Of a stretch of 64,000 nt of DNA, positions 58,860 through 64,000 are shown one piece after another. The DNA is from Plasmodium malariae. Taxonomy: Eukaryota > Apicomplexa > Aconoidasida > Haemosporida > Plasmodiidae. The first letter of the stretch is position 1. The number at the start of each line of letters is the position of its first letter. Below the pieces are notes generated by a model. That model did not search any database. It was not told the origin of the DNA and was given only the letters and a program-made list of their open reading frames with translations. The stretch covers positions 806,001 through 870,000 of the forward strand of contig NC_041775.1 in NCBI RefSeq assembly GCF_900090045.1, read 5' to 3'. The position numbers and the translations under genes were made by a program.

Positions 58860-58990
58860 TTATTTTGTTTTGATTTATCATCTTTTGATTTATCATGTTT
58901 TGTTTTATTTTGTCCTGCTATACTTTGTCATGTTATACTTTGTCCTGCTTTGCTTTGTCTTTTTTTGTTTTATTTTTCATTTATTGTTTT
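58860..58990. repeat. T-rich imperfect repeat (ttttgt/ctttgtc units)
   Basis: Imperfect units such as tactttgtcctgctatactttgtcatgt repeat for about 130 bases. It is similar in character to the T-rich repeat at 11985-12230 and stop-free on the plus strand for the same reason. Confidence 0.75.
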
Positions 58991-59339
58991 ACTTTTTTTC
59001 GCTTTAGCTCTTTAGTTTAAGAGCCTTAAAATGATTTCCTAGGAAGGTAACATGCCCCTGGTTAAGGGTATTACCTCCGAAAGCATTTTTAAAGATTTGT
59101 GGAAAAATTATGTGCATAATAGGCATTGTTTTTGTATTATATATAAATTAATAAAAGTTCAGCGTCCATTTGTTCATTAGTTCTTGTACAACTGTTTGGA
59201 CAGTATTGTGTTTGTTGATTAATTTTTTTTTTTTTTTTTGTTATTTCTTATGTGTTTACTCGTTTTGTATTATTGCATATATATTTTTTGTTCTGTAAAT
59301 TCGTTTGAGCTTCTTTGTTTTGTCTCAATGTATGAGTAT

Positions 59340-59485
59340 TTTTTGTTCTTATGTTTTAACGTTTTTTCTTTTCTTTTTTTTTTCTTGTGTTTTTCCCTAT
59401 TTTTTGCGCCTCTGTATTTTTTTGTGTTTTTCCCCATTTTTTGTGTTTCTGTATTTTTTTATTTTTTTGTATTTTCCTGTCTGTC
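59340..59485. repeat. T/C-rich minisatellite upstream of the 59517 gene
   Basis: Imperfect copies of a roughly 30-base unit (gtgtttttccccattttttgtgtttctgtatttt) end about 30 bases before the start codon at 59517. The plus strand is almost purine-free, so this could be a polypyrimidine 5' UTR or promoter element. Confidence 0.75.
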
Positions 59486-59516
59486 TGTACTTTTTTGCAA
59501 AAGATGAGCAAGAGAA

Positions 59517-62500
59517 ATGATTTTGAGTAACTTAAAAAATCGCGAATCGGAAAAGGAAAAAGAGGTGCGTAAAAGGAATATAAAAAACACACAATCGCAC
59601 GTGTTTAGTAATATACCAATATTCTCTTTGGCAAATTTACGAAAACAAAAGGAGGAGATAGGTACTTGTTTGAAAGAGGAGGAGCCAAAATGGATCAACC
59701 AGGTGGTAAGGAAGGAAATCCTTAATGGTAAAATAAAAATTAATGAAGAAAAAGTTGAGAAGGAAAACGATGACAATGAAAATGCTCGAACAGAATGTCG
59801 AACAAAAGATGGAATAAAAAATAGGGGATGTTTATTTTCTAATAAAACAAATATAACAAATAAAACTTCTAACCTCCTTGACACCCTGGATGGCTTGAAA
59901 AAACAAATTCAACATACTGATGTTAAGCCATACATTACTGAAAGTGCAGTAGATAAAAATACTCAGAGAGTGAATTCTGGGGGTAGCTATTTGTGCAATG
60001 AGGAAATATATCAAAGGGATGTATACCCAAGTAGTAATACCATTATAAGATGTATGGAAAATGTAAATACTCCATCAGGTTGCACACATACATGTAGTAA
60101 TTTAAATATGAAGAAAACAAAAATATGCAATTTGAGAAAAGGAATAAATGAAATATATCATCTGGAAAAGAAAAAAGGTCATAAGGAGGAGAATAGCGTT
60201 TTTTTGTCCCTTTCAAAAAATAGGAGTAAGAAGTCGAAAGGCACCGAGAAGGAAATGCTAAGTGCATTACGACTAAAAAATGCTATAAGTTACACGAAAA
60301 AGGAAAGTACAGATAGAAAAGTATGTAGTAACATGAAAATAAATAAAGATTTTTACACAAATGTGAATAAAACATATGACCATAAATGCACTTACAAGAA
60401 TTATAATATTGCATATCGAAGTAGCAGTAAAAAACGTAGTACAAACAACGGTGCCGTTAGAAGAGTAATTCAGAAGGATAATATTTTTTCTAATATACGA
60501 AAGAGGGAAAAACATGTTTTAGAAATATTAAATGATGAAGATAGTACCATTGAAGGTAGAGGCGAGTTATTAAATTATTGCTCACACAGTAGTAGCGAGA
60601 ACAGTTATAATTTGATTTACATATGCAAAAGAGGAAGCACGCAGGCGAATCCTCAGGCGAATCCTCAGACGAATCCTCAGACTTGTTCATTTAAATTTCT
60701 TAATTGTGAGAAAGAAGGGCTAGGAAATATAAATCCACTGGAAGGTGTGAACATGAACAAAATTAATCCACACAGCGCGGATAGGTTGAATCTCGAAAAG
60801 AATAAAAAAAAAAAAAGAAAAAGTAAAAATGGATTAAAAAGTAAAAATGGATTAAAAAGTAAAAATGGAGTAACAAGTAAAAATGGTTTAAAAAGTAAAA
60901 ATGGAGTAACAAGTAAAAATGGTTTAAAAAGTAAAAATGGAGTAACAAGTAAAAATGGTGTAAAAAGCAAAAATGGTGTCAAAAGTAAAAATGGTGTAAA
61001 ATGTAAAAATGGTACACAAATTAAAAAACATGTACAAGTCAGTGAAAATGTTAATAATAATGGTAATATTAAACAGAACCCAAAAAAAATTACAATGCAA
61101 ACGAATTACCGATTGAATGAAACCGGGAAAAAAAGTTTACATGGATGTAGGAAAGGTACGACCAAAAAGAAAGTTTCAGTAGGAGAAAAAACGTACTTAA
61201 AAAAAAAGGCCAATAATGATAGTAGTAATAATGCTCATCGCAGTAATGGTCGTAGCACTAATAATCGTTACTGCAGTAGTAGTAGTAGTAAAAGAAGGAA
61301 GAACAATGTCGAAAAAAAAGGAGCCATATGGCCAAATTTCGTACAATTTAATAGACAAAATGAGTCAAAAAAAGAAAAATCAAAAGATGTAACAACAGGT
61401 AATCGTATTAACATAAAGCGCAGAATAGACAATAAGCGAAATGAACTTCTTAGCAATTATAATCATAAACAAATAATAGTTAAAAGTGATAATAACGAAA
61501 TTGACATTCGTAATGCAGATAAATGTTCACTTCGGGAATTGGCACAAAAAGAGGGAAAACGATCTAATGGTACTTTTATTTATGCATATAATATAAAAGA
61601 GGAGAAGAAACAGGAAAATAATAATAACAAGCAAAAGAGTTTGTTGCAGAATTTTTGTAGTCATAGACAAGAACCTTTTTCAAATAAGGAATGCACAAAT
61701 AGCTCCAGGTGCAAATCTCTCACGTTTGCAAGTGAAAAGAAGATAGAGGAGAATGAAGGAGAGGAAGAAGAAAACGGAAGCAAATATTTACATATGGCTT
61801 GTTTAAGGACTGAGAATGAAATACTAGGTGAGAAGAGAACGTGCATGATCAACAAGGTTTTGAAAACAGATGGTATTGAAGGCATAAATATAAGTACACA
61901 TAAGAAGTGGAATAGTGCAGGAAACGCTAACTGCTTTGGTAACAGTGGTGCAAACATTGACTACTTCAGCAGTAGTGGTGGAAGCAATGAGTGCACAAAC
62001 AAAAGGGTTAACACTGGTACCCTTGGAAATAGAAGGTGTACAAGCCTGAACAATTTAACAGAGGATTCTTTCATATTCAACTCGCTGTTAGTTACTAATG
62101 ATCTTCGAATTAAGATATGCTACAGTAACAATTATGTTGATTTCAAAAAATTAAAAAACCGCTACAACTGTGAGGGAGAAAATACTGGAAAAATAACTGG
62201 AGAATGGACTAGCGAAATAACTACAGAACGGAATGACAAAAAAATGGGAGAGAAAAAAAAAAGGTTGGATTCCCCAACAAACGGGCATCTGTTAAATTTA
62301 AGCGATGACTTATTTTTAATTTCATTCGATTCAGATAAAACAAAATCAAATTATGTTCAGCAAAAGAAAAATCCGTTCACAACTTTAGATGCCATTAGTG
62401 ATTTGAGTGCGAACAATTTGAGGGGAGAAACTTTTTCTGAGCATTATGTAGCAAATAATCATTTTTTACATAATTCGATGTTTTTAAATATTAATGATCA

Positions 62501-64000
62501 GAATGATAAGAAGCATGAACAATTTAATTTAATAGATGACAATAGTAATATTAACATGTGGGGAGATATAATTTATGAAAAAGATGCAGGTGTTAATAAA
62601 AAATATGAGGAGAGTGAAATAATGAACTTTTTTGAGAATAAAATGATTGAGAAAAATGCGAATATTTTATCACCACAAAAAAGGAAAATAACAACAGAAC
62701 AAAGTATGAGTTGTAAACAGTCAGAGAGAAAAAACTGTTTCGATTTTTTACAAAGGGGTTATGTAACAGATGGAATAGGAAAAAAATTATGTACATGTGA
62801 CAACTCATTAAACAACTCTAATGGTATTAATTGCTGCTCTTGTAAAAATGCTTCACAAGGAAGATATGCATTAGAATTTCTAGCATTAGAAAAAAAAAAA
62901 AAAAATAATAATACAAAAAGGAAATGTTCATTAGGCGAAATTATTTGTTATAGTAATCGATATAATAGTAAAAATGATTTAGATATAATTAAAATAGGAA
63001 ATGGTTTAAGGACACCACAGAATAGCAATAGAAAGATTAATGATATACATATTTATACATGTTTGGAGAATAGTAATTTAAAATGGGGAGGAGAAGAGGA
63101 AGGTTACAATTCCAATGATGATGAATCATCTTGTGCATCAACAGTATTAGTAGAGTACGATAAAAATCAATTAGAAATTTTATTTGACAATAATAGCGTG
63201 AGTTGTGATGAGGGAAAAAAAGGAATGAAGTATGTTGGGAAAAAAAGAACAGAAAAAAAAAAAAGAGGTAATTTTCTATTATCAGCTAGTCCAAAAGTTA
63301 AGAATAGTATCACAACAGACATAGTAAATGGGAGGAAACCAAATTCAGTAAAAGTTAATAGTTCATACGGGGTACTATGTAATAAGAGGGGAAGCAACAA
63401 AAAGGAAAAAGAAACAAGTAGGAGTAGAAGAAGCAGTAGTAGTAGTAGTAGTGGTAGTAGTAGTGGTAGTGGTAGTAGTAGTGGTAGTGGTAGTAGTAGT
63501 GGTAGTAGTAGTAGTAGTGGTCGTATTAACAGAATGACAAACTGTGTGGCAAAAGGGGGAAAATTTGTAACTAACGTTTTTGAAAAAAGCAATAATTTAT
63601 TAGTACTTCAAAAATTGAATAATGCCATTAATAAAAGGGAGCCTATATCGAAACATACAACTGCAGTTGAGACATATGAGGGTAATACTTGTATAAATAA
63701 CGAAAAGACAAAAAATGAATCATCAGACAATTTTATGGGCAGACGCTATTCTGGTATAAGCAGTGCATACGTTAAGATGCAGCAAGAACGGAAGAAAAAG
63801 GGGAAAAAGGAAAAAATAACGGAAAAAGAAGCAAAAAAAGAAGCAAAAAAAGGAGCAAACGAAGGAGCAAAAAAAGGAGCAAACGAAGGAGCAAAAAACA
63901 CTGTTACACAGATACAAGGAGGAGAAAGAAGATACAGACACACTGAGTCAGCAGACAACGAGGATGATTGTAAAAAAAATATATTTTATGTGAACAGGAA
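59517..64000 (+). CDS. large Lys/Asn/Ser-rich protein of unknown function, 3' end outside window
   Basis: An open frame of at least 1494 codons runs from Met 59517 to the window edge with no stop. An in-frame TGA at 59505 makes 59517 the first Met. It begins MILSNLKNRESEKEKEVRKR, and residues about 30-75 contain SNIPIFSLANLRKQKEEIG and EEEPKWINQVVRKEILNGKI, which look ordered. Repeats follow: QANP-type (60642-60683), eleven SKNG hexapeptide units (60822-61019), a Ser/Gly run (63431-63525) and EAKKGAN-type repeats (63827-63897). Between them are charged Asn/Lys-rich stretches and a few more hydrophobic patches (for example SVNSLLVT-like sequence near 62070-62150). No signal peptide, transmembrane helix or known domain was recognised. 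It is divergent from the cyclophilin gene. Several long antisense Leu/Phe/Ser frames over it are shadows. Confidence 0.85.
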   Translation, partial: MILSNLKNRESEKEKEVRKRNIKNTQSHVFSNIPIFSLANLRKQKEEIGTCLKEEEPKWINQVVRKEILNGKIKINEEKVEKENDDNENARTECRTKDGIKNRGCLFSNKTNITNKTSNLLDTLDGLKKQIQHTDVKPYITESAVDKNTQRVNSGGSYLCNEEIYQRDVYPSSNTIIRCMENVNTPSGCTHTCSNLNMKKTKICNLRKGINEIYHLEKKKGHKEENSVFLSLSKNRSKKSKGTEKEMLSALRLKNAISYTKKESTDRKVCSNMKINKDFYTNVNKTYDHKCTYKNYNIAYRSSSKKRSTNNGAVRRVIQKDNIFSNIRKREKHVLEILNDEDSTIEGRGELLNYCSHSSSENSYNLIYICKRGSTQANPQANPQTNPQTCSFKFLNCEKEGLGNINPLEGVNMNKINPHSADRLNLEKNKKKKRKSKNGLKSKNGLKSKNGVTSKNGLKSKNGVTSKNGLKSKNGVTSKNGVKSKNGVKSKNGVKCKNGTQIKKHVQVSENVNNNGNIKQNPKKITMQTNYRLNETGKKSLHGCRKGTTKKKVSVGEKTYLKKKANNDSSNNAHRSNGRSTNNRYCSSSSSKRRKNNVEKKGAIWPNFVQFNRQNESKKEKSKDVTTGNRINIKRRIDNKRNELLSNYNHKQIIVKSDNNEIDIRNADKCSLRELAQKEGKRSNGTFIYAYNIKEEKKQENNNNKQKSLLQNFCSHRQEPFSNKECTNSSRCKSLTFASEKKIEENEGEEEENGSKYLHMACLRTENEILGEKRTCMINKVLKTDGIEGINISTHKKWNSAGNANCFGNSGANIDYFSSSGGSNECTNKRVNTGTLGNRRCTSLNNLTEDSFIFNSLLVTNDLRIKICYSNNYVDFKKLKNRYNCEGENTGKITGEWTSEITTERNDKKMGEKKKRLDSPTNGHLLNLSDDLFLISFDSDKTKSNYVQQKKNPFTTLDAISDLSANNLRGETFSEHYVANNHFLHNSMFLNINDQNDKKHEQFNLIDDNSNINMWGDIIYEKDAGVNKKYEESEIMNFFENKMIEKNANILSPQKRKITTEQSMSCKQSERKNCFDFLQRGYVTDGIGKKLCTCDNSLNNSNGINCCSCKNASQGRYALEFLALEKKKKNNNTKRKCSLGEIICYSNRYNSKNDLDIIKIGNGLRTPQNSNRKINDIHIYTCLENSNLKWGGEEEGYNSNDDESSCASTVLVEYDKNQLEILFDNNSVSCDEGKKGMKYVGKKRTEKKKRGNFLLSASPKVKNSITTDIVNGRKPNSVKVNSSYGVLCNKRGSNKKEKETSRSRRSSSSSSSGSSSGSGSSSGSGSSSGSSSSSGRINRMTNCVAKGGKFVTNVFEKSNNLLVLQKLNNAINKREPISKHTTAVETYEGNTCINNEKTKNESSDNFMGRRYSGISSAYVKMQQERKKKGKKEKITEKEAKKEAKKGANEGAKKGANEGAKNTVTQIQGGERRYRHTESADNEDDCKKNIFYVNR
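60642..60683 (+). repeat. 12-bp repeat encoding QANP/QTNP
   Basis: Three and a half in-frame copies of caggcgaatcct / cagacgaatcct encode QANPQANPQTNPQT. The unit is unusually GC-rich for this genome. Confidence 0.9.
60822..61019 (+). repeat. 18-bp tandem repeat, eleven units (SKNGLK/SKNGVT/SKNGVK)
   Basis: Eleven in-frame 18-bp units (agtaaaaatggattaaaa and variants). Order of the last two residues: LK, LK, VT, LK, VT, LK, VT, VK, VK, VK, then a final CKNGTQ. The alternating LK/VT section implies a 36-bp higher-order unit that expanded by unequal exchange. Confidence 0.95.
63431..63525 (+). repeat. Ser/Gly codon repeat (agtagtggt)
   Basis: About 30 codons of agt and ggt in frame encode SSSSSSGSSSGSGSSSGSG-type sequence. 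The antisense shadow is poly-Leu. Confidence 0.9.
63827..63897 (+). repeat. repeat encoding EAKKEAKKGANEGAKKGANEGAK
   Basis: Two 12-bp gaagcaaaaaaa-like units followed by two 24-bp ggagcaaacgaaggagcaaaaaaa-like units, all in frame. Ala-rich and charged, likely helical. Confidence 0.85.

Noticed and set aside
63167..63592. Antisense Leu/Pro-rich frame of 141 residues
   Set aside because: Shadow of the Ser/Gly repeat and Lys-rich coding sequence of the large plus-strand gene.

Overview
The window is nuclear DNA of a malaria parasite (Plasmodium). The supporting evidence is extreme A+T richness, long poly(dA:dT) and (TA)n/(TG)n tracts between genes, Asn- and Lys-rich proteins with low-complexity inserts, small GT..AG introns, and a FIKK-family protein kinase, a family restricted to apicomplexans. 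The FIKK gene looks like the conserved single-copy type (FIKK8), with no signal peptide or export motif in its N-terminus. Intergenic regions of 2-5 kb and heavy Asn repeats suggest a malariae/ovale-like or avian-type genome rather than P. falciparum, but the species cannot be fixed from the sequence alone.

Layout. Left part (1-9662, + strand): a large AAA+ protein with a degenerate second ATPase site and a short 3' exon, a six-exon FRA10AC1 homologue (spliceosome-associated), and a calponin-homology protein. After a 5-kb gene-free stretch come FIKK8 (14676-19756, +), a PAP2 phosphatase resembling dolichyldiphosphatase (21330-22334, -), a DCAF4-like WD-repeat protein (25564-28665, +) and a six-exon NAA30/NatC acetyltransferase (29164-30318, +).

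The middle holds a 7.7-kb gene-free block. Its core, about 33040-35335, is almost pure A+T and is the best candidate for the chromosome's centromere. It contains a 41-bp tandem duplication near its right edge.

Right part: a large Asn/Lys-rich protein of unknown function (38048-41779, +), a 95-residue protein (43761-44048, -, candidate gamete-release protein), a polyQ-containing unknown (46995-48743, -), a seven-exon ABHD17-like serine hydrolase with an N-myristoylation start (51577-53334, +), an ArfGAP (55204-56601, +), a cyclophilin (57350-57985, -), and a very long open frame that starts at 59517 and runs off the end of the window (+), with SKNG-type tandem repeats.

The genes are individual housekeeping or parasite-specific loci, not an operon. 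Two connect loosely through membrane targeting (ABHD17-like depalmitoylase candidate and ArfGAP). The linkage FIKK8 - centromere - ABHD17-like - ArfGAP - cyclophilin fits, from memory, the pericentromeric part of P. falciparum chromosome 8. Several spliced genes (FRA10AC1, NAA30, ABHD17-like, and the last exons of FIKK8 and the AAA protein) were rebuilt by hand from splice phases and family alignment.
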